The notes below the pieces were generated by a model. It had not been told where the DNA came from, made no database searches, and saw only the letters and a list, made by a program, of their open reading frames with translations. The position numbers and the translations under genes were made by a program. A stretch of 64,000 nucleotides of DNA from Manihot esculenta (Eukaryota > Streptophyta > Magnoliopsida > Malpighiales > Euphorbiaceae). The stretch spans positions 33,868,136 through 33,932,135 of the forward strand of contig NC_035177.2 of NCBI RefSeq assembly GCF_001659605.2, given 5' to 3'. Positions 47,069 to 58,320 of the stretch are shown in pieces; the first letter of the stretch is position 1; every line of letters begins with the position of its first letter.

Positions 47069-49403
47069 TGTAATACCCGGCTAGACTCCGGTATCGGAAT
47101 TCCTACCGTCCGGTGGAATCTCGGATGTCGGAAGTCTCTAGTAGGGTAGAAACATGTTTTCATAAAATTTTTTAAGGTATTTCATGGTTTTAAGTATGAA
47201 AATTAAATGAGTTTTTGCATGAAAAGTCTTTGGAGGAAAACCCAGGTTCGGCCGCCGAAAGTCAAGTTCGGCCGCCGAACATGCATGCGTTTTGGAGGCA
47301 CGTTAGGCCCCCGAAAGCATGAGTGAGGGAAGTCCAGGTTCGGCCGCCGAAACCCAAGTTCGGCCGCCGAACATGGCATGCATGCGGAGGCACATTCGGC
47401 CCCCGAATGTGGCCTGGCCAGCCACCTATAAAAGGGTCCCTTAGGTCCGCACGGGCGAGCTTTTTCTCCCCCGTTGTCGGCCAAGGTGAGTCTCCGCCAC
47501 CCCTCCCTCGATCTTGAGTGTTTTCCTTAGATCTTCCATGATTTTCACGGGTTTTAACTTCTGTTTTGAAGATCTGTGAGTAAAGAGCAAGTTTTGGGTA
47601 CTTGGAGGTTCAAAGAGCTCAATCTCTCCATCTCCAAGCTAGGATCGCCTTTCCTCTCGTTTCTTCAAGAGGTAAGCTCGGATCCACCCTTGTTATGTGT
47701 TTTAAACAAGCATTAAGTTGTTTTATGGGTAGAGATGCATGTTTAGGCTTGTTGATGAGTTTGTGGGTTTTGATGTTTTGATGCAATGTATGTTGATTTT
47801 TGTGTGTTTGAAGTGTTGTAGTTGGGGTATATGCTAGTTTGAGACCCCTAGGTGTAATGTATGATATGTATGCATGTTTTAGAACTAGTTTATGCATGAT
47901 TTGAGGTTTTGGGAGGCAAGAGGTTCATTTGAGCCAAGTTTCTGCCCATTTGGGAGAAACCAGGTTCGGCAGCCGAAGGAACTTTCGGCCGCCGAACCCC
48001 CTTGTGGAGGCAGCATTCGGCTGCCGAAGCTTGCCCCCGAAAGGAGACTTTCGTCTCTGTCTGGGACTTTCGGCCGCCGAAGGTGCCGCCGAACATGCAT
48101 GAGTTTCGCCTCTGTCTGGGAGTTTCGGCCGCCGAAGGTGCCGCCGAACCTGCCTGACTTTCGGCTCTGGAGGGACTTTCGGCCGCCAAACCTGCCGCCG
48201 AAAGTGCCCTGTCCAGCCATTTCTTGCATGTTTTTATGTAGTTGTTTTATGATGTTTTAGGGGATTTTTGGGGAGTATACTAGAGTTATGTTTATGTATG
48301 TTTGGTCCCTCATTGGAGTCCACCTGTGTAGGTTCGGACCCGAGGAACCGAGGACCCCAGCAGTGAGCCAGCTGCTACAGAGTTTGTCAGAGCTAGCCAG
48401 AGGTGAGTGGAATAAACTTTAAGTTTTAAAATAAATGAAATATGAATTTTGAGCATGATCCATGCATCATGAATGCCATGAGATATAGTAGGTTGCTTGC
48501 ATTAGTATTCACGAATATGTTGCATTGCATTTATGATGTTGATGTTGATGTGGATTGGTTATTGGATGATCCTTTAGTCCTCATATGATATGACGATGTT
48601 ATGGCATGAGATGGTATGGAAGTCCAGGTTGTACCCATTCTACGTCCCTGGCACGATGTAAGAGGAAGTCCAGGTTGTACCCATTCTACGTCCCCGGCAC
48701 AGTTGGACTGTATGATATGTTATGTTAAGAGAAAGACCGGTTGTACCCATTTTACGTCCCGGCACAGTTGGACTATGTAGAGGACTATTGGTGACAATAC
48801 CATCCGAGATGTGATTTGTTGTGATGTGTTGCATTTCATGAAAGCATGAAATTTTAATATATGATTTCACTATTCTGCTCACTGGGCTTTGTAGCTCACC
48901 CCTCTCCCCTAACCCCAGATGTGCAGGTACAGGGTAGACCAGAAGGCTAGTCAGAGTTTTGAAGTATGTTATGTAATAGTTAGTTTGTGGACATGACAAT
49001 TGTACTATGATGTAATGTAAGAGATTTCAGTATGTTATGTAATGAGGTATATTGAGGTTATAGATGTGCTTGACCCTATGAGTATTGTAATCCCTCTTGA
49101 TACATGATCTATAGAAATGTTTATTGATGTTTATGTTTAAGCCAACTCATCTCATGTTGTATCGCCCGTTGGGGCATTGATGAGATCCCACAGAGGGATC
49201 ATGATTATGATCATGACTATGTACATGTATGTTCAGGTTGAGTTGGATGTTTAAAAGAAAAGTTTAAATTTTTATGCATGTTGTTGATCATGTATGGGAT
49301 TATACAGGTTTACAGGTTTATGTCAGGCTTGCTACGGGTCCCGGCGGCCTTAAGTCGACCCGGATCCTAGCGCCGGTAGCGGTCCGATTTTCGGGTCGTT
49401 ACA
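47069..49403 (+). repeat. 3' LTR of element D
   Basis: 2335 bp, nearly identical to 39379-41712. Same TG...CA ends and clusters. TATA box at 47427-47434. Confidence 0.96.
47247..47434 (+). promoter_or_regulatory. U3 promoter of element D 3' LTR
   Basis: Same two palindrome pairs and TATA spacing as the 5' LTR. The nearer pair starts at 47339 and 47359, 88 and 68 bp before TATAAAAG at 47427. Confidence 0.65.
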
Positions 49404-49408
49404 TATAA

Positions 49409-49570
49409 CTTGAGTTTGTAATTGATGATTTTATTGAAAATAATAGAAAATGATATATTATAGAGTCCCCCTTCAAAATTGGCCATGAATGTAATCCTAT
49501 GTCGAGAATGTAAACTGTGTTAAAATTGTGTGTTTTATTTTTAATATTGATGAATAATTGTCACAAGTCA
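49409..49570. repeat. Diverged tandem repeat unit 2, right part
   Basis: Continues the unit interrupted at 39378. It aligns with about 38630-38765 (GATGATTTTATTGAAAATA, then AAATTGTGTGTTTTATTTTT). Confidence 0.55.
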
Positions 49571-50149
49571 TAATCTTAAACCATTTTTATAGACCTATTA
49601 ATATATAATAAATAATATAGAAATAAAGATAAACTATTATAAAATTTGATTATAATGAGAATTAAAAAAAAACCATTAACATGGCAGTGATAATAAAATA
49701 GTATTGTTAAAGGCACCAAGCGAGGCGAGGCGCCTCTCACTGAGGTGCTCACCTTGCCTCACGAGGCGCCAAGCGTCAGGCAGACAAGGCGTCGCATAAC
49801 ACCGCATCTTTTTTTTTTTTTATTTTAAAGGGTTTTAAAATTAAAACCCTTATGGACTATAGAGTTTTGATACCTTCTGCCTTTTTCAAACAGCAGCAGC
49901 CAATCGAGAGCCGATCGACACCGCAGGTATGTGTCCCGTCTCCTCTTCTCTTTCTTCTTCTTCCTTCTCCTTCCTTCCTCTACACTCTCCATATCTAACC
50001 GTCGACTGACATTCTCCTATTTCTTCTCCGCCCTTCTTCTCCCGATCTCCTCCCTTCCTTCCCTCTTATTATTCTCCTCTCCATATCATTGTCTCCACTT
50101 TCCAATCTCCAGCTGATCTCTAAACAGAATGGGTGTTGTTGTGAATCAT

Positions 50150-50450
50150 GTGATGAATCATAAATGTTAATGTTTATTTAGAAATTAATTATAATGGGTG
50201 TTGATGATTTATGATTTGTTGTTCATTTATTCATGAGATTTTTGTTTATTTATTAAGAAATTAAAATGGATGTTGTTGATTTGTAGTTTGTAGCTCATTT
50301 ATTTGTGAGAAATCATAAATGGATTATTATTTATTTATTTATAAATTACAATGGGTCATAGGTGTTATTAATTTTAAATTGTTACTTATTCATAATTCAT
50401 TTTGGTGGTGTTGATGTTGATGTTAGTTGAAGAAATATAAAATATAAGTA
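50150..50450. repeat. Degenerate repeats of about 100 bp in the hAT 5' non-coding region
   Basis: Three imperfect units share an AATGGGTGTTGATGATTT-like block followed by TTCATTTATTCATGAGA-like and TTTATTTATTTA blocks. Confidence 0.5.
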
Positions 50451-50456
50451 TGACTA

Positions 50457-51918
50457 TGATCAAACATAATTTAGCCACATTTTTATTATCATTATTACTG
50501 CTTAAATATGCATTTTTCTAGTTTAATTTATGTTTTCATGATATTTTTGCAGAAAAGGAGAAAAATGGAAATTTGGAGAAAATTTTCAAAAAAACTTGAA
50601 AAATCGATTTGGCCGAGGTAATTTGGCCAAATCAAGCCTAAAGGATGACTGAAGCAGCTGCAGGAGGAGGAACCTTAAAGACTTGATATGCTCAAAACGA
50701 TTTGCCCATATCGCTGGCCAAATCACCTGAAGAAAACTGAAGCAGAAAACTGGAAATGACTTGTAGAAACGATTTGGGCAAGTGATTTGCCCAAATCAAA
50801 CTGACTCCAGCAAGAAATTACAGCAGCACGGGAAATGCAGAAAAATCAAAAGTGTTAGAGTCCTATCCTACTTCAAACACCGCAAGACCAATCCTATGAC
50901 AACTCCAAGAGCCACGCCAAAGAAAGTCCTTCACCAAAGGAGTTTTATTCATGATAAAATATAAAGGCGAAAGAGGAATTAAACGACCAAGTCAAAATAA
51001 AATTCCAATTCCGAGAAGGATTAGGATTTCTCACTTACAAAAAGGGACAGCAACCAAACAGCAAGACATTCAGATTTTCGGCAGCAACTCTTTCTCTTCT
51101 TTTCTCCTTTCTCTTTTATGTGTTCTTTGTCCATCATGAGTGGCTAAAAACCTTTATCTCTAATTGAAGTTAGGAGAAATTTCAGTTTTGTTATGAATTG
51201 GGAGATCTGAAACTCCATTGTTAAACTTCTATTTTTCAATATTTATACAACTTGATCTTTATGTTATTATTGCCTTACTTTTAGAATCAACTAAGGCCTG
51301 TTGCTTTTAATTGCATGAGTAATATATTGTTAGTTTGAATGATTTGGGTCTGTAATTGCTTAGATTATTTGAACACAAACACAATTGGTTGCATGATCTA
51401 AACTTAACCACGCGGTTGGTAAGTTTAGAATTAGGTTTCTTTATGTCTTAATGCAGTTAACAGTTAAAAAGTAAAAAATTCCAAGGACGTTCCTTGGCGA
51501 CTTGTTAACTAGTGTTTGATTAGCAAACATTTCCTAATCAAACTAAAACTAAGGAGGAATTTGGTTGTGAGAAGCGTCTTCCACAACCTAAACTAATTTA
51601 TTGAAATAAATAGAAGGTTTAAAGAATCAATGATCAATTCTAAAACTGAAATAGATCCTACGCTTCAACTAGAGTCCTTTTACCACTGATTTACTCATCT
51701 TTTTAATTATTGTTTTCTTTTACTCAGTTTTAATTTTAGTCTATTATCATCTAAAACAAAGCCCCCTTTATTTTACTTTTATTATCGATTTGCCCAAGTC
51801 ATTATTAGGAGAGTCCTTAATGTCAAATCCCTGTGGTTTGACCCTATTGCCACTATCTACAAGCTATTTTGTTGATTGATAATAAGTTTATTTTTTACGG
51901 CTTCGACAACCGCTATCA
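50457..51918. mobile_element. Solo LTR of a different retrotransposon family, TSD GACTA
   Basis: A 1462-bp segment begins TGATCAAACA and ends CCGCTATCA, so it has TG...CA ends. It is flanked by GACTA at 50452-50456 and 51919-51923. It has no coding region or internal domain. It contains a perfect 10-bp inverted repeat GATTTGGGCA/TGCCCAAATC at 50771-50797 and repeated GATTTGCCC-type motifs. Near its end CCCTGTGGTTTGACCCTATTG resembles a motif I recall near the ends of some plant gypsy LTRs or leaders. The family is not identified. Confidence 0.75.
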
Positions 51919-52046
51919 GACTATATGAATATTTAATGTGATACTAGTAATATGTCTAATGTCTTGTTAGTTATTTAATTTGATTAGATGATATACTATA
52001 ATTAGTTTTGTTTCTTTATTGATTTTATTTTGTTTAGTTAGATTAA

Positions 52047-54628
52047 ATGGGTGATAAGGATATTAGTACAAGTGGTTCTACTGCTGCTACTACGGGTACC
52101 GGTAAAAGAAGAGATCTTATATAGTCACATGTGATACAACTCAGTAAGAGTAATACGAATGATTTTTAATGCATTTATTGCATGAGATTTATTAAAGGAG
52201 GGGTTAATAGAATCAAACATCTTGCTGAGGGTCACAAAAATGTAGTTCGTTGTCCTAAATATTTAGAAGATATCTGAAATCATATTTAAGTGTTCATGAG
52301 TAAAAAAAGAGAGTAAAGAGTCATTATGCACATGGAGAATGTTAATGATTTTGAGGATGTTGAAGTGCTAGGAAGGAGTGAAAATGAGGAAGAGAAAGAT
52401 GAAATATTTGCTACCGCCAAAAGAAAGAGAGCACAACAACAACCAGATGGTAGTGCTACTGCTTCAAAAAAGTTTAAAGTTCCACAAAGCAGTAACAATC
52501 AAGGACCACTCGATTCTTATTTTTCTTCTAAGCTAGCTGTGAGCACGTTGAATGTATGATGCAGGCATATCTTTCAATACTGTAAACTATGATAGCTTTG
52601 GAGAAATGATTCGAGTTATTGGTAATTATGGAAAGGACATAAAACCTCCAAGTTATCATGAAGTTCGAGTTCGATTGCTCAATAAGGAAGTAGAGAACAA
52701 AAAATAAGCCTTTAGAGTCTCACAAAGAAGAATGGACAAATTATGGATGTTCCTTGATGTGTGATGAATGGACGAATAAAAGAGAAAGAACTTTAATTAA
52801 TTTTTTAGCTAATTGTCCAAAAGGAAGTATATTTATAAAGTTAATAGATGCTTCTAGTGAATCAAAGATAGGTGCATTGCTAGCTGGTATGATTGAAAAG
52901 GAATTGCTTGAAATTGATCCACATAAAGTAGTTCAAGTGATTACAGACAATGCATCTGCTAATATTGTAGCTGGTATGTTTTTTTAATTTTTTTTTTCAA
53001 TAATATATCATAATATATATAATAAATATTAAATTATTAACTAAATAAATCTTTTTGTTACTAGGAGGATTTTAGAAAAAAAAGGTATCCCTATCTATAT
53101 TGGACTCTATGTGCAGCCCATTGTATAGATCTAATGTTGGAAGATATTTTTAAAATTCGGATTTTCAAAAAAAATATTTTGCAAAGTCGTTGAACTTAAT
53201 GGCTTCATGTATGCATCTTCAGGAGTCCTAAATATGATGAGGAAGTTTACCAATATAGTAGAGTTGCTTAAGCCGGGACAAAAGAGATTTACTACTAATT
53301 TTATTACATTGGGAAAGATTTATTTTCAAAAGATAAATATTAGAAAAATATTTATTTTGGAAGAGTGGACTACTAGACAATGGTTTAAAGATGCAAAAGC
53401 TAAAAAGATTGAGAAAAGGGTTCTGAGTCCTTCCTTTAAGAATCATGTAGTGTATGCTCTCAGAGTTTTCAGTCTTTTGGTCCGTGTGCTTTGTCTTGTA
53501 GAAAAAAAAAGCGTAATTGGATATATTTATGAAGCAATGGATAGGGCTAAGAAAGCCATTGCCAAATTATTCAATGGCAATGAAGAGAAATATAAGAATA
53601 TTTTTTAGATTATTGATAAGAGATGGTCTATTCAAATGCATTGGCCTTTGCATGCAGTCGGGTACTTCTTAAATCCATAATTTTTTTATACTAACAAAAT
53701 GAGAATGGAAGGAGATGAAGAGGTGAATATAGGTTTGATGTCTTACATTCAAAAAATAGAATAAGATCCAAAAAAAGTTGACATTATTATAGATGAGTTT
53801 GAGAAATAAAAGAAAGCTATAGGCTCTTTTGGGCAACCTCCTGCTATTAGAGGAAGAACAAACTAGATCTCCTGGTTAGTTTGAATTTTTATTAATTTTT
53901 TATCTCACTTATTTTTAAAAATTATTGGCTATAATTTTATAATATTGATTTTAAATTTTAATAGCTAGTTGGTAGAAAACATTTGGATCAACTTGTATAA
54001 ATTTTTAAAAGTTTGACATGAAAGTGTTAAGTCTCGTGAAAGTGATTGTGAGAGAAATTGGAGCGTATTTGAACAGGTAAGTAATAATATTAAATTTAAA
54101 TAAATTATTATTACCAAATCTCTAAAACTTAAACATAGTTGTTATTTTTAATTCAATGACAGCTTAATAGTAAGAAAAGAAATCGACTTGCTCAAGAACG
54201 GCTTAATAGTTTGGTACATGTTAAGTACAATAGGACACTGCTACACTGATACATATTTGGAAATAGAATCATACCTGTAGATTTGAAAAATATTAATGAA
54301 AGTAATGAGTGGTTTATTAGTGAGTTAGAAAATAAACAATGAAGATGATGATGATGATCTTGTTTTTGCGGATGATGTGTTGAATTGGGGGAATGTTGCT
54401 AAGGCTGCTGAAGTTTCTGAATCCCATTATGAATCAAGATCATTTGCAATATCAACTCTATTTGAGTCTAGTTCAAATAAATATGCAAGATCAACTCCAG
54501 TTGCACCATAACGATAAGCGGTTGATGATGAAGAAGAAGAAAAAGAAGAAGAATATGTGATGACTACTATCGAGAATAAAAAAGACGAATTAGATAATCT
54601 TAATCTCAATGATGTTGATTATGAGTAG
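52047..54628 (+). pseudogene. hAT transposase pseudogene (BED zinc finger, DUF659-like core, hAT C-terminal dimerisation domain)
   Basis: From ATG 52047 the frame gives a decayed BED finger (CIYCMRFIKGGVNRIKHLAEGH) with a TAG before it where the family Trp is expected. An acidic/Lys-rich linker follows, then the transposase core: MCDEWTNKRERTLINFLANC, then VITDNASANIVAG, then YWTLCAAHCIDLMLEDI after a putative intron (52974-53064). Next come KRFTTNFITL and IGYIYEAMDRAKKAIA. Introns fit at 53875-53964 and 54077-54162, joining CERNWSVFEQ to LNSKKRNRLAQERLNSLVHVKYNR, the hAT dimerisation region. The C-terminus is acidic and ends at 54626-54628. Several stops and at least two frameshifts make it non-functional. 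Confidence 0.88.
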
Positions 54629-54996
54629 AGACTGGTAAGAGTAGTTTTTATCTTTTTAGTTTGGACTTTGAAGTTTGACTTTTGGTACTTATTAATACTT
54701 TATTTTATATTTGAAATCTTGATGAGTATTGAGTATTAGACTAGGCTAGCAGTTCTATTCAATATTCTTATTTTATATTTTACTAATAATGCTTTATTAT
54801 ATATTTGTTGTTTATGTTATTCTAAATATGAATGTTAATTTGTGTACTTTATATTTATATGCATATATCTAAAATATGTAAAAATTTTAGCTTTTTTCGC
54901 CTTTGGAAAAAAGGTATTGTCTCACCTCTCGTCTAAGGCAGTAAGAAACCTTATCGCCTTAGTATTATCTCTCGCCTTAACAACACTTTAATAAAA

Positions 54997-55309
54997 TAAA
55001 TCACACTTTACAAATGATTAAAAATTAGTAAAGAAGCAAACTCACAGCATATTATAAATACCATTGACCTAGCTGCTGGGTAAAAACAGATTAATTTTGC
55101 ATCTAATTAAAATCATAAACTAAAAGTTACTCCTAAAAATATCATAACACAACAATTAAATAAACCAAAATATATTTTGCATAAATTACATGTGATTATA
55201 TTGAAAAAATAATTCATAAAATTTTACTTAAAAGATATACTTATTAATTTAGAGTTTATATCACAATAGACATGTTATATGCATTTGGCATTAACATTTA
55301 TTTTAATAT
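54997..55309. other. AT-rich spacer
   Basis: No feature seen. Confidence 0.5.
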
Positions 55310-55596
55310 TTTTATCTATTAGACACCTCAACTTTAATTCTGACCTAATAAATACTTAAACTTTAAAAAATATTACTTTTAAACGCATAAACTTTAAAAA
55401 TACATTATTTTAAACACCTGCACTACAAAAAAAAAAAAAAACACAACTTTAAAACCATGTAACCATAGATTTGAAAATTTACATTTAAACACAATTTTAA
55501 AACTATGAATTTGGTAAAATTGTATTAAAAGTAATTTTTTTTAAAATTAGGTACTTGTTAGATCATGATTAAAATTGAGGTGTTTGATAGGTAAAA
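55310..55596. repeat. Foldback MITE-like element with arms of about 70 bp
   Basis: The left arm (TCTATTAGACACCTCAACTT, then ATTACTTTTAA) and the right arm read in reverse (CTATCAAACACCTCAATTTT, then ATTACTTTTAA) are inverted copies. They are separated by an A-rich centre. No ORF. Superfamily unknown. Confidence 0.6.
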
Positions 55597-55959
55597 TTAC
55601 TAAAGTACAGACGTGCAAGTATGTATTTAATAAAAAATAATACGATAAGCATGGAACAGGCTTCACTTGTACATGTATATAACATAAGAATTTCCGTAAG
55701 GAATCAACAACTCATCTATAAAACTATCTCTCACCATAAACATTATGTATAATGCAATATATCTCTTGATTCTAATGCTTCACTCTTAATATTGACGCAT
55801 TTCATGATGTATGACTATGTATAAGTCTATCCAAAGTTTTATGACTTTTCACATTCATATCCTAAACCTAACATCTTAGATAATAAAATCAATTCTTTTA
55901 TATTTGCCTCAACTCTAACCATTTATCTCAATTAATTTTAACCAAAAATATTTTAGACC
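55597..55959. other. Intergenic spacer
   Basis: No feature supported. Confidence 0.45.
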
Positions 55960-57210
55960 ACGTGTCCACCAAACCTGCATGTGAAGGCTGCCTTTTGACT
56001 GCTTAATCTGCCCTCGAAGATTTGACTTTCGAATTTATAAGGAAATTTTAGGCTGCTGAACCTACCGCTGAAAGTTCCTTGTCCACCCATTTTTAGCTCG
56101 TTTTCTACATGTTCTCTGATATGTTTTTAGAGGTTTCCGGGGATAGTTTTAAGTTTTGTAAAAGTTATGTTTAGTCCCTCATTTAAGTCCATCTGTGTAG
56201 GATTGAATTTGGGAGACCGTAGAAGTTTGCAGTGAAATAACCACTTTAGAGCTAGGCTTACGTTAGTCAGAGGTGAGTGGAACTAATCTAAACTATCATT
56301 TTAAAGAAATCGAATATTTTAAGCATGCTCATGCATCATGAATGTCATGTGTATATGATTATGTTATTTTGCATTAGAATTCATGAATATGATGCACTGC
56401 ATAACTTATTGTTGTTGTAGATGGATGTTGGATGACCCACTAGCCCTCGAGTATGTTATGATATGGTATGGCAGATATGGAAGTTTTGGTCGAGCCCTAT
56501 TCTACGCCCCTAGCATTATATAAGGGAAATTCTAGATCGAGATCTATTCTACACCCCTGACACTATGGATATATTATGTTATGTTTAAGAGGAAATCACA
56601 AGGAGCACCCATTATGGGCCGGGCACTATTGAAATTTATAAAGGGTTACTGATGACAAGTCTATCTTGATGTGAATTGTTTGTGTTGTGACGCATTCATA
56701 TGATCATATGTTTTATTGAACTGCTTTTGTTTATATTTTTGCTCACTAGACTCTTGTAACTTATCCCTTTCCCCTAACCCTAGGTTTGCAGGATCAGAGT
56801 TTGTTTGAGAGATCAGCAGAGTTGTTTGGTATAGTTCTGATATAAGAGTTTAACTAGGGACATGTAATTCTTATTATGAATTAGAATTGTGCTTTGTCTG
56901 AGTCTTCTTTTATAATTCCTTGTTTATGATCTTCTATTGTAAAAGTTTTAAAGTTTAAGTTATATTTGAACCAAACTGAGGTATGTAATGTTGACCATAC
57001 TAGAGCATTTGATGAGAGCTCTAGTATGAGTTTTATGTTTTTAGTTATGATACATGCATATGTCGAGTTTCGATTTTTGAAATGAAAATATTTTTATATG
57101 CTTTTATGATCATATGGGATTATATCATGTATAATAGGATGTATAGTAAACTTGCTGTGAGCTCTACAACCTTAAATCGACTTGAACCCTAATGTCGGTA
57201 GCGGTCCGAT
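55960..57210 (+). repeat. Ancient truncated LTR of the Tekay-like family
   Basis: It aligns in order with the second half of the family LTR: degraded palindrome cluster (about 56000-56080), CATTTAAGTCCATCTGTGTAG, GTCAGAGGTGAGTGGAACTA, tandem TTCTACGCCCCTAGCA-type units (about 56490-56620), GCTCACTAGACTCTTGTAAC, and GTCGGTAGCGGTCCGAT at the end. The first 0.8-0.9 kb and the last dozen bases are missing. It is far more diverged than the other copies, showing long residence of the family. Confidence 0.82.
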
Positions 57211-57216
57211 CATATG

Positions 57217-57380
57217 CTTTTTTTTTTATGTTAATAAAGAATAATGATATAAAAATTTCACCTCCCTCGTAAACAAAACTACTATCATCATCCTTTAATA
57301 CTCTACCATGGTAATACTCTACCATGGTGTAAAATAAATGTCAAATATATCATTCTTCTTTATTAACATAAAAAAAAAAG
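57217..57380. mobile_element. Small MITE with terminal inverted repeats of about 34 bp
   Basis: The left end (C, T run, ATGTTAATAAAGAATAATGATAT) is inverted at the right end (ATATCATTCTTCTTTATTAACAT, A run, G). The centre has a tandem TACTCTACCATGGTA motif. It begins six bases after the broken end of the ancient LTR. No clear target duplication was found. Confidence 0.65.
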
Positions 57381-57941
57381 ACTAATAGTGCATTATTAAT
57401 ACCCATATTCTATGATGCGGAACATCATTCTATCCACGTTACTATTCTTACATACAATAACAATACTCACACATGCATACAAAAAATAGGGAATAATCTT
57501 AAATGCATTATAAATAAATTTATTTCTATACGTCAATGCAAGAAAAATGTTACTGCACGTCAATGCAAGAAAAATGTTACCGCAGCTCCTATTGCACTAA
57601 GACGTGATCATAAAGTCACTTATGCTTCCTTCTCCATCGATGGTAATCATAAATATTCAAATCGAAAGAGAAATTGTGGGTGATAATGGTGAGTAATGTA
57701 ATTAGGAGCACTTTTTTTTTTTATCTCGTCTTTCCCTTTAGATTTAAGTGATGTAATTAAGTCTTTTTTTAATTTAGATTTTTTTTTAATTGGAAAATAG
57801 TTCCTCTGTTAGTTTCTAATGATAGTTTGGACGGATGGTGTAATTATAAAAATATTGTTAGTTATGGTATTTGTGTAAAAAAAAGGTTAAGAGTACAATT
57901 ATAAAAAAAATATTAAATTTGAAATTTTTATGGTATATATG
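57381..57941. other. Spacer before element E
   Basis: Contains a small tandem duplication, ACGTCAATGCAAGAAAAATG, at about 57530-57585. Otherwise AT-rich with no gene. Confidence 0.5.
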
Positions 57942-58294
57942 TGATATGGAGCAGTTAACCTTGGATTTTACGGCAGACTTGGACCGAATCTAACTTTTGT
58001 ATTTTAATTATTATTTTTGGATATTTTGAAAATTTTCATAATTTTGCACATTAGGGTTTTGTTTCTATTATAAATAGCCTCCCTTGGCTATTAGGATATT
58101 TTGGGTATTTTCATAATTTTGCACATTAGGGTTTTGTTTCTATTATAAATAGCCTCCCTTGGCTATTAGAAAGACTTTTCAATCTTTGAGGAATTTCAAG
58201 ACTTTTAGTCTTTCATCCTATCTTTTCTCTTATTTCGTCTTAGCCAAATGATATTGGTTGAAACTCCTGACGGAGTCTAAATAGTCCTTTATCA
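57942..58294 (+). repeat. 5' LTR of element E with duplicated TATA module
   Basis: TGATATGGAG to TTTATCA. A block of about 72 bp (CATAATTTTGCACATTAGGG to TATAAATAGCCTCCC to TTGGCTATTAG) is repeated in tandem at about 58034-58174. This gives two TATAAATAG boxes. The first 50 bases translate like the Pol C-terminus. Confidence 0.93.
58034..58174 (+). promoter_or_regulatory. Duplicated core promoter in LTR E
   Basis: Two TATAAATAG boxes, at about 58069-58077 and 58144-58152, lie in near-identical contexts. Both copies are also present in the 3' LTR. Confidence 0.6.
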
Positions 58295-58297
58295 TAT

Positions 58298-58309
58298 TGG
58301 TATCAGAGC
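58298..58309 (+). other. Primer-binding site of element E, initiator tRNA-Met type
   Basis: TGGTATCAGAGC starts three bases after the 5' LTR. Confidence 0.88.
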
Positions 58310-58320
58310 GAAGTTTGTCC

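Larger units (their letters stand above)
39379..49403 (+). mobile_element. Complete young chromovirus D (Tekay-like), TSD TATAA
   Basis: Full-length element of 10025 bp between identical pentamers TATAA (39374-39378 and 49404-49408). It has LTRs of 2334 and 2335 bp, a tRNA-iMet primer site, gag, pol, and a purine tract. My line-by-line comparison of the two LTRs finds about 17 substitutions and one 1-bp indel, near 99.2% identity, so insertion was recent. Coding damage is limited to a 5-bp deletion in protease and one nonsense codon before RT. It is the best-preserved family member in the window. Confidence 0.96.
49699..54988 (+). mobile_element. hAT-superfamily DNA transposon (dead), TSD TAATAAAA
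   Basis: The terminal inverted repeats are TAGTATTGTTAAAGGC at the left end and, inverted from the right end, AAGTGTTGTTAAGGC. Both ends carry short GGCG/CGCC-rich subterminal repeats. The 8-bp duplication TAATAAAA occurs at 49691-49698 and 54989-54996, the size typical of hAT elements. Inside are a spliced but mutated transposase gene on the plus strand (52047-54628) and a solo LTR of another family in the 5' non-coding part (50457-51918). It cannot encode an active transposase. Confidence 0.92.

Noticed and set aside
49931..50116. ORF in CT-rich DNA near the hAT 5' end
   Set aside because: Low-complexity Ser/Leu/Phe translation of a pyrimidine-rich leader or intron. No motif.
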